Source: CBDBBY01 sp965205055
GTDB lineage: Bacteria; Pseudomonadota; Alphaproteobacteria; Rhodobacterales; Rhodobacteraceae
Assembly: GCA_965205055.1 (NCBI GenBank)
Contig: OZ242030.1
Span: 4,402,001 to 4,466,000, forward strand
Length of the DNA: 64,000 nt
Reading direction: 5' to 3'
The notes under the pieces: model-generated
Database searches by the model: none
What the model saw: the letters and a program-made list of their open reading frames with translations, nothing else
Told to the model about the DNA's origin: nothing
Part shown: one piece after another, positions 52,071 to 61,368 of the stretch
Position numbering within the stretch: position 1 is the stretch's first letter
How the letters are laid out: the number at the start of each line of letters is the position of its first letter
Program-made: the position numbers and the translations under genes

Positions 52071-52590
52071 TTTCTTGAAGGTGTTGCGGTCGAAGACATC
52101 GTGGATACAGCGCAGAGATAATCAACTTCGTTTGAGTCTACCGATAGGTGTAAGCTTCCCGCACGAATTTCTTTCGTTCAATGCAATTGGGTGCTGCATC
52201 TTGCGACTTGTGCAGGTGATTATTGGAATTCTTGCGGTTTCGCCGCGGAGCCTCGACGAGTTTTCCCGAGGACGGAGATCCTCTTGGATCCGAAGGCGAC
52301 GAGCCGATCCGAACTGGCCGCCCATTTGAACGAGTTCGCCTCTTTCTCGTCGTGCATTTCAACGAATTGCAAACGCGGTTTGTCAATCCGCCTGATGGAA
52401 TCGCAGATGCCGCACCGGAGCCAGCAAGCATCAAAGGGACTCTTGTGTGTTGAAGGTGCCACTAGCCTTGGATTGACTGGAAGCAAGCGACGAATACCGG
52501 GAGATTGAAGGGGAGTTCGCGCGGAACGCTGCCGTCGGTCGCTCCGGAAGTGGTTGGGCGGTCCGGGAGCGACCGGGGCAGCGCTCGTGA
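52071..52590. other. intergenic stretch without a confident gene
   Basis: Overlapping short frames on both strands occur around 52140-52510, but none has a domain, signal or good ribosome binding site. It may hold further decayed sequence from the accessory cassette. Confidence 0.4.
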
Positions 52591-52845
52591 TCAGCACGCC
52601 GTGCCGTCCAAGCACATTATGAGCCAAAGAAAGAAGAGAAACGCAGTGTCCTCCGGCTGGCGAACTTGATCAGGGCCGCCAGGCAAAAGCCATGCGTCCG
52701 GAACTTCGGCGCTATCCATGAATACGGGCGAGGCCGCCGCCGCAGGCCCTGCTTCGTATGTCGCAGGTCCGGTGTCGGTCGTCGCATGCACAGCGACAGC
52801 CGAGAAGAGCGACAAGGCGACGATGAAAGCAGCAATGGTCTTCAT
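52591..52845 (-). CDS. small secreted or membrane-associated protein
   Basis: Predicted 84 aa. A clean signal peptide (MKTIAAFIVALSLFSAVAVH, cleavage near HAT) is followed by an Ala/Pro/Gly-rich segment with AWLLPGGPDQVRQPED and a hydrophobic end AFLFFLWLIMCLDGTAC. ATG 52845 has AAAGGA with 8 nt spacing, which strongly supports the start. The gene is isolated, with 800 bp of apparently empty sequence upstream. No family is recognised; the two cysteines at the C-terminus could pair. Confidence 0.6.
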   Translation of the reverse strand: MKTIAAFIVALSLFSAVAVHATTDTGPATYEAGPAAAASPVFMDSAEVPDAWLLPGGPDQVRQPEDTAFLFFLWLIMCLDGTAC

Positions 52846-53656
52846 TGTTCTTATCCTTTCTATTTCGGTGTTGCGCTTCATGTGAATCATCTTATATCAT
52901 AAATCAGAACATATTTCAAATGATATTTAACAGAAATCTGCAAATTTCTTCATCTATCACGAAATTGTGAACTTGGCGTGAAGCGTAGCACTACTTCTTG
53001 CTCAAAATGACGAATGGGCTTCGTGTCTACGGAGGGTGGGTCGATCCGTCGCGAATCGGAAGTCTTGTGAAACAAAAATACAACAGTCATTTAAAATAAG
53101 TGATCGGGTGACGTATCAATTTCTTCACATCGCCTGCTTGCGAGAAGGAAGATTCGGTGCCGAATTGTCCGCGACCGGCGCATGCGGCGCTGAACCCGCG
53201 AATCGGATGGCGGGTCGCCTCAAGCGCAATTTATGTGCGATACTTCGCAAGACTTTTTTCTTCATGAACGGGCAAAGATCTGGCGTGCGGAGCGCGCGCA
53301 ATGCGACTGGGCCCAAGTGAGAAGTCGGACTGGTGCGAATGGATCAATATGCCGCGCGGATAGACTTGGAACCAGGAAAGCAGACAAGAATCCGCAATTG
53401 CGCTGAGACCGCAGCCCGGATCGGGCAATTCGGCGAATTGTTTCAGGCGGCTTGCGGCATCATGGAGTTCTGGGTGCCGGAATTTCGGATTGGCGTGCGA
53501 CAATCAATGCCCATGGCAGCCGAGAACGTCCGACCGGACGTGGCCGGAAATAACTCGTGGGAATGCCGACGACCGGAAAGCCAATTGCTTTGACATTGAT
53601 CGCGCAAATGTGGCAGTTGGCGCTTTCCGAGACGTCGCTTTGGTGAAGGAACGAGA
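52846..53656. other. long intergenic stretch, no confident gene
   Basis: About 810 bp with an AT-rich first part (52880-53100), likely the promoter of the small secreted protein on the minus strand. The second part has only unsupported frames. I see no RNA gene in it. Confidence 0.4.
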
Positions 53657-53974
53657 ATGCCGAAGGAAGAGTGGGGTATCAAGCATCGCTGCGAGGAATG
53701 TGGCGCGAAGTTCTACGACCTGCTGCGGGAGCCGATTGTTTGCCCGGTTTGTGGAAAAGTCAAAGATGGGCCGAAGCAGGAAGTTGCCGACGACGCGGAA
53801 TTGGACAGTGCGGGTCCGGATGCCGCTGTGAAAGATCAGGCGGAAGCGCCCGATGTCGCCGACGATATTCTGGACGATGCCGACATCGCTCTTGAAGATG
53901 ACGTATTGGACGATGACAGCGACACAGTGCCGCTGGAAGATATCAAAAACGTCTCCACTGAGGACGAGAGTTGA
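53657..53974 (+). CDS. TIGR02300/FYDLN acid domain protein
   Basis: The 105-aa protein begins MPKEEWGIKHRCEECGAKFY followed by DLLREPIVCPVCGK, the zinc-ribbon-like head with two CxxC pairs and the FYDL motif that names the family. The rest is a strongly acidic, Asp/Glu-rich tail. The family is restricted mostly to alphaproteobacteria and has no known function. It sits 40 bp upstream of tRNA-Ala, and I recall the same neighbour in related genomes. Confidence 0.92.
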   Translation: MPKEEWGIKHRCEECGAKFYDLLREPIVCPVCGKVKDGPKQEVADDAELDSAGPDAAVKDQAEAPDVADDILDDADIALEDDVLDDDSDTVPLEDIKNVSTEDES

Positions 53975-54014
53975 GCAACTGCGTCACTTGCATTAAACTG
54001 CACTCAAATCGGAC

Positions 54015-54090
<76 letters not shown>

Positions 54091-54344
54091 TCCCGACCGC
54101 GACGCGGGATTTCTCGCAAAAAAAACGCTGCTTCGGAATTGATCCGGCTCGTTCGGCGTCGGCGCGCGAGCGTTTTCGGAGCGAACGAGGCGGATGTTCG
54201 CATTTGAAGATGTTCCGCGAACGACGGCAATTTGATTCCTGGATTGGCAAGCCCGAAGTCTGCAGGGTTCAGCTTTCGAGAAAACGTGTTCAAGCGCCAT
54301 CTTCCGCCTTTACCGAGCAAGCTAGGTTTGGTAACAAGCAAAGC

Positions 54345-54530
54345 GACGGTTTCATCAGTGTCGACAAAACGCTGAGGATGAAAAGGGAACGCGGTGAGGT
54401 GAAGCCACCAGCCACCGAATCCGCGGCTGCCCCCGCAACTGTGAGCGGTGAGCGTCCCGAGCGAACCACTGGCATTCAGGCCGGGAAGGATCGGGATTGC
54501 TTGGACCCGCAAGCCAGGAGACCTGCCGTC
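54345..54530 (+). promoter_or_regulatory. cobalamin riboswitch
   Basis: The consensus blocks are present in order: GAAAAGGGAACGCGGTGA, then GCGGCTGCCCCCGCAACTGT, CCACTGGC, GCCGGGAAGG, and the B12 box AGCCAGGAGACCTGCC at 54512-54527. P1 forms between GACGG (54345-54349) and CCGTC (54526-54530). It should bind adenosylcobalamin and turn off the downstream importer. A stem CCGGCC/GGCCGG at 54618-54623 and 54635-54640, close to the first start codon, could be part of the expression platform. Confidence 0.95.
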
Positions 54531-54652
54531 TGATTTCAACCTGTTCGGGCGGGGTGGCCCGGGGAGTTTTCGCTTGAAACCATCTGCAGTTTCACCTCTC
54601 GGTTTTCGTTGTCATTGCCGGCCGGATTACAGCGGGCCGGGCGGCAATTGAA

Positions 54653-55513
54653 ATGCAAGCCAATGGTGAACAGCAAAATCGAACGCCATCGCGCTTGACT
54701 GCTTGCGATGATCGGCACCGCGGCGCGAAATTTGCAAAAGTGCCGGCCACTCTGGTAGCGGAGGACTTGTCGTGGGGGCCGCCGGGCGCGGCGAACATCC
54801 TCGAAAACGTAAGCTTCGCGCTGCCCGCCGGTCAAGTCCTCGGCGTGCTCGGCCCGAACGGCGCGGGCAAGTCGACTTTGCTTCGCTTGCTTTATCGTTA
54901 TCTGCGCCCGCGCGCCGGGCGTGCATTGATTGACGGCACGGACATCTGGTCGATCAGCGCCCGCGCGGCCGCCCGGTTGTCCGCCGTGGTAGTGCAGGAG
55001 CAGCCGGCGACGTTTTCGCTGACTGTCCGCGAGGTTGTCGAGCTTGGGCGCGCGCCATTTCGTTCGCTGTTCGCAGCCGGCGGGGACAGGAGCGCCGAAC
55101 TCGTTGAAAGCGCCATGGAGCGGCTGAATCTGGGAATGCTGTCGCACCGATGCGTCGGCACCTTGTCGGGCGGCGAAAGGCAGCGCGTCATGTTCGCGCG
55201 GGCATTGGTTCAAGAGCCGCGCGTCTTGATTCTGGATGAACCGACGAATCATCTCGATATCCGATATCGATTGGAACTCTTGGAGCTGGTCAAAGAGTTG
55301 GGATTGACCGTGGTGTGCAGCCTCCACGATCTGGATGCGGCGGTCGAGCACGCCGACAAGGCGCTCGTGCTGTCGAAAGGCCGCGTCGCTGCTTTCGGAG
55401 ATCCGGAAAGCGCGCTTTCATCCCATCTCGTGTCGTCGGTCTACTTTGTATCCGCAAAGCTTGAAGAGCTTTCCGTGAGCGGTCGTCGGCGCTTCTCGTT
55501 CCAATTGAACTAG
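54653..55513 (+). CDS. btuD: ABC transporter ATP-binding protein, B12-type importer
   Basis: The 286-aa frame contains one ABC ATPase of the FecE/BtuD type: Walker A VLGPNGAGKSTLL, signature TLSGGERQRVMFARAL and Walker B VLILDEPTNHLD, then the H-loop in CSLHDLDAAVEHAD. The first ~30 residues precede the domain and may not all be translated; no strong ribosome binding site is visible, which suits control by the riboswitch stem. It energises uptake through the permease encoded two genes downstream. Cobalamin as substrate is inferred mainly from the upstream riboswitch. Confidence 0.88.
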   Translation: MQANGEQQNRTPSRLTACDDRHRGAKFAKVPATLVAEDLSWGPPGAANILENVSFALPAGQVLGVLGPNGAGKSTLLRLLYRYLRPRAGRALIDGTDIWSISARAAARLSAVVVQEQPATFSLTVREVVELGRAPFRSLFAAGGDRSAELVESAMERLNLGMLSHRCVGTLSGGERQRVMFARALVQEPRVLILDEPTNHLDIRYRLELLELVKELGLTVVCSLHDLDAAVEHADKALVLSKGRVAAFGDPESALSSHLVSSVYFVSAKLEELSVSGRRRFSFQLN

Positions 55514-55523
55514 TGGTAGGATT

Positions 55524-56459
55524 ATGAGGCTATTCGCCTGCGCATTTGCATATTTGGCAATCGCCTCCGGAGCCTTGGCGGATGCCGTCACGGTGGAAAG
55601 CTGCGGTCGGCAAATCGAACTGGAACGACCTCCGCAACGGGCGGTATCGAACGACTCCAACATGACGGAGATGATGCTTGCGCTTGAACTGGAGTCGAGC
55701 ATGGTCGGCTACACCGGCGTTTCGGGGTCGCGAAAAATGGAGGCGTTCGCCGGACGCGTGGCAAATTTGCCCGAACTTTCGCGGGAATACCCGACGAAGG
55801 AGGTGCTCGTCGGCGCCGATGCGGACTTTTATTTTGCCGGCTGGAATTACGGGCTGAAAGTTGGCGGCGAGGTAACGCCTGAGGCGTTGGAGCCGTTCGG
55901 AATAACAGTGTACGAGTTGACAGAATCTTGCATACATGTCGGACCGAAGTCGAAGGCTTCGATGGAAGACCTTTATGCCGACTTGCTGAATCTGGGAACG
56001 ATTTTCGATATCCGGGCACGTGCTGAAACGCTTGTTGCTAGTTACCGCGAGGAGCTCGCCGCGTTCAAGGCCGGGTTGTCTGAACTGAAGTCGCCCGTTC
56101 GCATATTCATATACGACAGCGGAATCGATGCGCCTTTCACTGCCGGAAAATATGCGATGCCGACCGCGCTGATCGAATATGCCGGTGGCAAAAACGTTTT
56201 CGACGATCTCGAAAAGAGCTGGGCCACCGTGAATTGGGAGGCATTGGTCGAGCGCGCGCCGGAGGTCATCGTGATCGTAGATTACGGCGAGGTGACCGCC
56301 GAGCAGAAAATCGAATTCATGCGCAACAATTCGGCGTTCGAAGACATCCCGGCAGTGAAGAACAACCGCTTCTTTGTGCTGGACTACGCGGAAGCGACTC
56401 CCGGACCGCGCAACATCGATGCGGCCAAGAGGCTGGCGACGGCGTTCAGGGAACGTTAA
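55524..56459 (+). CDS. btuF: ABC transporter substrate-binding protein, B12-type importer
   Basis: The 311-aa protein has an N-terminal signal peptide (LFACAFAYLAIASGALAD) and a periplasmic binding fold of the FecB/BtuF class. It contains VESCGRQIELERPPQRAV, the NMTEMMLALELESSMVGYTG segment and the C-terminal VIVIVDYGEVTAEQK with IPAVKNNRFFVLDYAEATPG. In this position it should capture cobalamin, or a related corrinoid. Siderophore-binding proteins have the same fold, so the riboswitch decides the assignment. It lies 10 bp after the ATPase gene and 12 bp before the permease gene. Confidence 0.85.
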   Translation: MRLFACAFAYLAIASGALADAVTVESCGRQIELERPPQRAVSNDSNMTEMMLALELESSMVGYTGVSGSRKMEAFAGRVANLPELSREYPTKEVLVGADADFYFAGWNYGLKVGGEVTPEALEPFGITVYELTESCIHVGPKSKASMEDLYADLLNLGTIFDIRARAETLVASYREELAAFKAGLSELKSPVRIFIYDSGIDAPFTAGKYAMPTALIEYAGGKNVFDDLEKSWATVNWEALVERAPEVIVIVDYGEVTAEQKIEFMRNNSAFEDIPAVKNNRFFVLDYAEATPGPRNIDAAKRLATAFRER

Positions 56460-56471
56460 CCCATCCGCTGA

Positions 56472-57563
56472 ATGGCAATGAATCACACGCACGAGGCTTC
56501 ATCGGATGCCGGCGAACAGACGCCCGTGCAAAAAGACGCAATTCCGGTCAATCCAAGCATCCTTGCCGTCGGTTGCGTTGCCGCTCTTCTCGTTTCAATT
56601 TCGATTTCTGCGGGATTGGGCGCCGTATCCGTCCCTAGTTCCACAGTTGTCGGCATCATCGCGAACAAGGTTGTGCCAGGACTTGTCGAGCAGACGTGGT
56701 CTCAAGGAAGGGAAGCCATCGTGTGGGAAATCAGGCTCCCGCGCATTTTTCTGGCCTGCCTCGTCGGCGCCGGTCTTTCCTTGGTCGGAGCCGCGCTTCA
56801 GCCTGTAACGCGGAACTCGCTGGCCGATCCCCACCTGCTGGGTATTTCGTCGGGCGGCGCATTCGGCGCAATTCTCGCGATCATGCACACGGGGATGTTC
56901 TTGGGACCTGCGACGGTGCCCGCAATGGCATTTGCAGGATCTTTGTGCGCAACAGCGATGGTTCTGGGGCTTTCGTCATTTGCCGGAGCTTCAAGAGCCG
57001 AACGGCTGGTCCTGATCGGCGTCGCGGTTTCATTCGTCTTGATGGCATGCGCCAACATATCGATTTTTCTAGGTGATCCTCGCGCCTCGCATACGGTCCT
57101 ATTCTGGATGCTCGGCGGACTGGGGCTGGCTGAATGGGGACGTCTTCCAATGCCGCTTGCCGCGCTCGCTGTCTGCGGCGCGTATTTCTGGTTCAAATCG
57201 CGGGATTTCAACGCCGTGACCATCGGCGACGAGTCGGCCTCCACCTTGGGCATACCTGTTGCGCGTTTCCGGCTTGAGGTTTTTGTCGTATCTGCGCTTC
57301 TGACCGGGGTGATGGTCGCCTACTCCGGCATGATCGGATTCGTAGGGCTGATGGTGCCGCACATCGTTCGCATGATCGTAGGGGGAAACAACGCGCGGGT
57401 CATTCCGTGCGCCGCGCTGGTCGGAGCGCTGCTTCTGGTTTGGTGCGATGCGGTTTCGCGGACTCTGATGGCGCCGGAAGTCATACCGATCGGAGTTGTA
57501 ACGGGCCTGGCAGGCGGAACTTTCTTCATCTGGCTTTTGAGGAAGCGCAATGCGCAACTTTGA
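56472..57563 (+). CDS. btuC: FecCD-type permease, B12-type importer
   Basis: The 363-aa protein has about ten hydrophobic segments and the FecCD/BtuC signatures: VWEIRLPRIFLACLVGAGLS, GAALQPVTRNSLADPHLLGI and SSGGAFGA in the N-terminal half, and GMIGFVGLMVPHIVRMIVGG in the second half. It builds the homodimeric membrane channel. It completes a three-gene importer cassette with no outer-membrane receptor gene nearby. Confidence 0.9.
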   Translation: MAMNHTHEASSDAGEQTPVQKDAIPVNPSILAVGCVAALLVSISISAGLGAVSVPSSTVVGIIANKVVPGLVEQTWSQGREAIVWEIRLPRIFLACLVGAGLSLVGAALQPVTRNSLADPHLLGISSGGAFGAILAIMHTGMFLGPATVPAMAFAGSLCATAMVLGLSSFAGASRAERLVLIGVAVSFVLMACANISIFLGDPRASHTVLFWMLGGLGLAEWGRLPMPLAALAVCGAYFWFKSRDFNAVTIGDESASTLGIPVARFRLEVFVVSALLTGVMVAYSGMIGFVGLMVPHIVRMIVGGNNARVIPCAALVGALLLVWCDAVSRTLMAPEVIPIGVVTGLAGGTFFIWLLRKRNAQL

Positions 57564-57756
57564 TTGCTTCGCCTCCGGCCGCAAGTCGATGGAAATGAGT
57601 TTTACCCGCAGTTGAACGCGATGCAATTGACTTGCGGAAACGGCTGTCCGATCTTCCGATTGCTGTACGCAAGCGTTGGTGCTAGCCTCCGAATTCCCGA
57701 ATTGTAATTTCATGCCAATGCTCGTTCCGAGCGACGAATGCAGATAGGATTGAACC

Positions 57757-58605
57757 GTGAGTTATATTGCTCCGGTTGAGCTTGACCACGCGCTTGATGT
57801 TCTCAGACGGAACGATGCGAGCATCGTAGCCGGAGGAACGGACTTCTATCCGGGTTTGAATGGACGAAACCCGCCGCGCGTCATACTGGATCCTACGAAT
57901 ATCCGAGAGTTGAAAGGGATTGTCCGGACCGGGACGGGCTGGCGCATCGGCGCGGCGGCGACTTGGAGCGAATTGATCCGAACGCCGCTGCCGCGATATT
58001 TCGACGGGCTGAAGGCCGCAGGTCGCGAAGTCGGATCCATCCAGATACAGAACGCGGGAACAGTTGCAGGCAACCTATGCAACGCCTCGCCTGCAGCTGA
58101 CGGCGTTCCTCCGTTTCTCGCGCTTGACGCCGAAGTTGAAATCGCGGCTCCGGCGGGATTCCGGCGGGTTCCGTTGGCGAACTTCGTGCGGGGCGTCCGA
58201 AAAGTCGATCTGGAACCTGGCGAACTGGTTGTCGCCGTTCGAGTTCCGTCGGCGCCCGAGCATTCAGCCAGTTCGTTCCTCAAGCTCGGCAGTCGCAAGT
58301 ATCTGGTGATTTCGATCGTGATGATCGCAGTGGTGGCATGGACCGACGACCGGGGAATTATTGAGGGAATGCGGATTGCGGTAGGTGCTTGCTCTCCGGT
58401 AGCAATGCGCTTGAAGAACCTTGAAGCCAAGCTGGTCGGGATGCAGGCCGAAGACGTTCGCGGCGGCGAGCCGATTTCAATGGAGGATCTTTCGGATCTG
58501 GCGCCGATCGGCGATATCCGGGGAAGCGCGGAATATCGTCTTGCCGCCGCCGCGGAATTGTGCAGGCGAGGTGTCGCGGCCGCGTTGGCAGAGAGGGACG
58601 GCTAA
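57757..58605 (+). CDS. molybdenum hydroxylase FAD-binding subunit (CoxM/XdhA-like)
   Basis: The 282-aa protein matches the FAD subunit of the xanthine dehydrogenase/CO dehydrogenase family. The FAD motifs are SIVAGGTDFYPGLNG and GSIQIQNAGTVAGNLCNASP, and the C-terminal domain begins near SSFLKLGSRKYLVISI. It carries electrons from the iron-sulfur centres to an acceptor. The start is GTG at 57757. Its stop TAA abuts the TTG start of the next gene. It opens an operon of at least five genes. Confidence 0.9.
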   Translation: MSYIAPVELDHALDVLRRNDASIVAGGTDFYPGLNGRNPPRVILDPTNIRELKGIVRTGTGWRIGAAATWSELIRTPLPRYFDGLKAAGREVGSIQIQNAGTVAGNLCNASPAADGVPPFLALDAEVEIAAPAGFRRVPLANFVRGVRKVDLEPGELVVAVRVPSAPEHSASSFLKLGSRKYLVISIVMIAVVAWTDDRGIIEGMRIAVGACSPVAMRLKNLEAKLVGMQAEDVRGGEPISMEDLSDLAPIGDIRGSAEYRLAAAAELCRRGVAAALAERDG

Positions 58606-61368
58606 TTGGAGAGTCCGGAGCAAGAACTTGGATTCAGGCTCAATGGAAGAGCCGTCGTCCTGTCGGCCCCGACCGGCGAAAGATTGTCCGAAGCGCTTCG
58701 CGAGCGGCTTGCTACGCGCGATGTGAAGGTCGGTTGCGACGCCGGCGACTGCGGCGCTTGCACGGTTCTTGTCGACGGCAATCCGGTCTGCGCTTGCCTG
58801 ACGCCAGTTCATCAAGCATCCGGCCGCGAGGTGGAAACTCTTTCGGGATTGACAGCCAGCGAACCGCTGGCCAGTCTGTTGGCCACTTCGTTCTTGAAGC
58901 ACGGTGCTGCGCAGTGCGGCATCTGCACGCCCGGAATGCTCGTATCCGCCGTAGCGCTTATGCGTTCGAACCGCGAACCCAATTTGGTTGAAATCGAAGA
59001 CTCGCTCGGGGGCGTTCTTTGTCGGTGCACCGGCTACAGAAAAATAATCGACGCTGTCCTTGATGCATGCGGCGCCAACTCATCCCGCGCGACGGCCAAT
59101 TGGAGCGGAAGCGTCGGCGACCCGATTCCGCGGCTTGACGGAAAATTTAAGGTGGAGGGAACCGAACGGTTCAGCGACGACGTCGGACCGCCGGATGCGC
59201 TCGTCGTGCGGATCATTCGATCTCCGCATCCGCGCGCGCATTTCAAGTTCGGCGATCTGAAGGAGTTCGTCGAAAAAAGAGAGGGAATCGAGGCGGTCTT
59301 CACGGCTGCGGATGTTGACGGCCGCAACAATTTCGGCGTCATACCGGGATATGCCGAGCAGCCCGTATTCGCCGTATCCGAGTCGCGATTCCGAGGCGAG
59401 GCTGTCGCGGCGGTCGTCGGAACGCGAGCGGCGGTGAGCGCATTCGACGAGGATGATTTCCCGATCAAGTGGGACGCGCTGCCGTTCGTCGATGCGATGG
59501 AGGCGGCGGTTGCGGAAGGCGCGGACCGGATCCATGAGGACCGCCGGGAAAACATCTTGTGCAGCGGATTCGTCCGAACCGGCGACGTCGAGGACGGTCT
59601 GTCCGGTTCCTGCGTGACCGTGGAGGGACAATTTGATACCTCGTTCGTGGAACACGCGTATATCGAACCTGAAGCCGGATTTGCGCGGGTCGCGGACGGA
59701 CGGCTGGAAGTCCATGTGGGAACGCAGACTCCGGTCATGGACTTGGAATCGCTTGAGAGCATTCTAGGCATCGATCGAAAGAATATCCGGATTGTCCCGA
59801 CCGGCGTGGGCGGCGGGTTCGGATCCAAGCTCGACATATCCGTGCAGCCCTACTTGGCGCTTGCGGCGCTGAAAACAGCCAAGCCCGTTCGACTCGCCTA
59901 TTCGCGTACAGAGTCCATGCAATCTACGACCAAGCGCCATCCCGCGGAAATTTCGATGCGCATTGGAGCGGACAAGGACGGTCGCATCCGCGGCATCCAT
60001 TTCCGCGGGCGCTACAACACAGGCGCATATTCGTCTTGGGGGCCGACAGTCATCAATCGAGTTCCTGTGCACGCGTCGGGACCGTACGCTGTGCCGAATT
60101 ATTTTGCGGAGGCAAGCGGAATCCATACGAACTGCCCGCCTTCTGGAGCGTTCCGGGGCTTCGGCGTTCCGCAAGCGGCCATCGCGCAAGAATCATTGTT
60201 CGACGAACTGGCCTCGAAATTGGGACTGGACGCCTTGGAATTCCGGCTGCTCAACGCGCTGGAGAACGGCGTGCCCACTGTCTGCGGACAAGTGTTCAAT
60301 TCAGGCGTCGGCATAAAGCAGTGTCTGGCGGCGCTTCGCAAGCATTGGAAGGCAGCCAACGACGAAGCGGATTCATTCAATCGCAGCGCGGAAACATCCG
60401 GAAACTCGTTGAGAAGAGGAGCCGGACTCGGCGCTGGTTGGTACGGATGCGGGAATACGGCGCTTCCGAATCCGTCGACGATAAAGGCTGGAATACGCAA
60501 GGATGGAACGGTCGTGCTGCATCAAGGCGCTGTGGATATAGGCCAAGGCGCCAATACGGTCATCCCGCAGATTTTCGCGCATGCGCTCGGCGTGCCTGTT
60601 GCAAGCCTTCGCTTGGTGGGCGCCGATACGGACGTCACCCCGGATGCCGGCAAGACTTCCGCTTCGCGACAGACCTACGTAAGCGGAAACGCCGCCCGCC
60701 TTGCGGGAGAGGCCTTGCGGGCGAAAATCCTCAAGCGCTGCAACGCTTCGAGCGACGCGGAATTTCGAATGCGGCCCGGAGTCGTCGAGGTCGTGGACGG
60801 AGTGCGAAGCCACTTGATCGATCTTGGAAGAATGAAGGCGGATCCGGACGGCTATGTTCTGCGGGCGGAAGAGACCTACAATCCGCCGACCAAACCGCTC
60901 GACGCGAACGGCAGGGGCTCGCCCTACGCTCAGTACGGCTATGCCGCTCAGCTCGCGCTGGTTGAAGTTGACTTGGCTCTCGGCACCGTGAAGACCATCC
61001 GCATCGTCGCCGCGCACGATGTCGGAAAAGCCATAAATCCGCTGCTGATCGAAGGTCAGGTGCAAGGGGGAATTGCTCAAGGTCTCGGAATGGCGCTGAT
61101 GGAAGAATACATTCCCGGTCGCACCGAAAACCTGCATGACTATCTCATTCCGACGATCGGCGACGTTCCCCCTGTCGAAACGATCATTGTGGAGGAGCCG
61201 GACGAGCATGGTCCCTACGGCGCAAAAGGATTGGGCGAGCACGCGCTGATTCCGACAGCGCCCGCAATATTGAATGCCATCAGCAACGCTTGCGGCGTGC
61301 GCATGACGCGCGTTCCCGTGACGCCGTCAAGGCTTCTGGAGGCGATAAAGGCTTGCTCAAATGAATGA
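58606..61368 (+). CDS. molybdenum hydroxylase, fused 2Fe-2S and molybdopterin-binding subunits
   Basis: The 920-aa protein joins the two other subunits. Residues ~1-160 carry two 2Fe-2S clusters: CDAGDCGACTVLVDG with its fourth cysteine, then CGICTPGM and CRCTGYRKI. Residues ~165-915 are the molybdopterin subunit, with PTGVGGGFGSKLDIS, PSGAFRGFGVPQAAI, the AHDVGKAINPLLIEGQVQGG segment and the active-site glutamate in GAKGLGEHALIPTAPAI. The family hydroxylates N-heterocycles or aldehydes with water. A TTG start directly after the preceding stop is likely. The stop overlaps the next gene by 8 bp. The substrate cannot be read from the sequence. Confidence 0.9.
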   Translation: MESPEQELGFRLNGRAVVLSAPTGERLSEALRERLATRDVKVGCDAGDCGACTVLVDGNPVCACLTPVHQASGREVETLSGLTASEPLASLLATSFLKHGAAQCGICTPGMLVSAVALMRSNREPNLVEIEDSLGGVLCRCTGYRKIIDAVLDACGANSSRATANWSGSVGDPIPRLDGKFKVEGTERFSDDVGPPDALVVRIIRSPHPRAHFKFGDLKEFVEKREGIEAVFTAADVDGRNNFGVIPGYAEQPVFAVSESRFRGEAVAAVVGTRAAVSAFDEDDFPIKWDALPFVDAMEAAVAEGADRIHEDRRENILCSGFVRTGDVEDGLSGSCVTVEGQFDTSFVEHAYIEPEAGFARVADGRLEVHVGTQTPVMDLESLESILGIDRKNIRIVPTGVGGGFGSKLDISVQPYLALAALKTAKPVRLAYSRTESMQSTTKRHPAEISMRIGADKDGRIRGIHFRGRYNTGAYSSWGPTVINRVPVHASGPYAVPNYFAEASGIHTNCPPSGAFRGFGVPQAAIAQESLFDELASKLGLDALEFRLLNALENGVPTVCGQVFNSGVGIKQCLAALRKHWKAANDEADSFNRSAETSGNSLRRGAGLGAGWYGCGNTALPNPSTIKAGIRKDGTVVLHQGAVDIGQGANTVIPQIFAHALGVPVASLRLVGADTDVTPDAGKTSASRQTYVSGNAARLAGEALRAKILKRCNASSDAEFRMRPGVVEVVDGVRSHLIDLGRMKADPDGYVLRAEETYNPPTKPLDANGRGSPYAQYGYAAQLALVEVDLALGTVKTIRIVAAHDVGKAINPLLIEGQVQGGIAQGLGMALMEEYIPGRTENLHDYLIPTIGDVPPVETIIVEEPDEHGPYGAKGLGEHALIPTAPAILNAISNACGVRMTRVPVTPSRLLEAIKACSNE

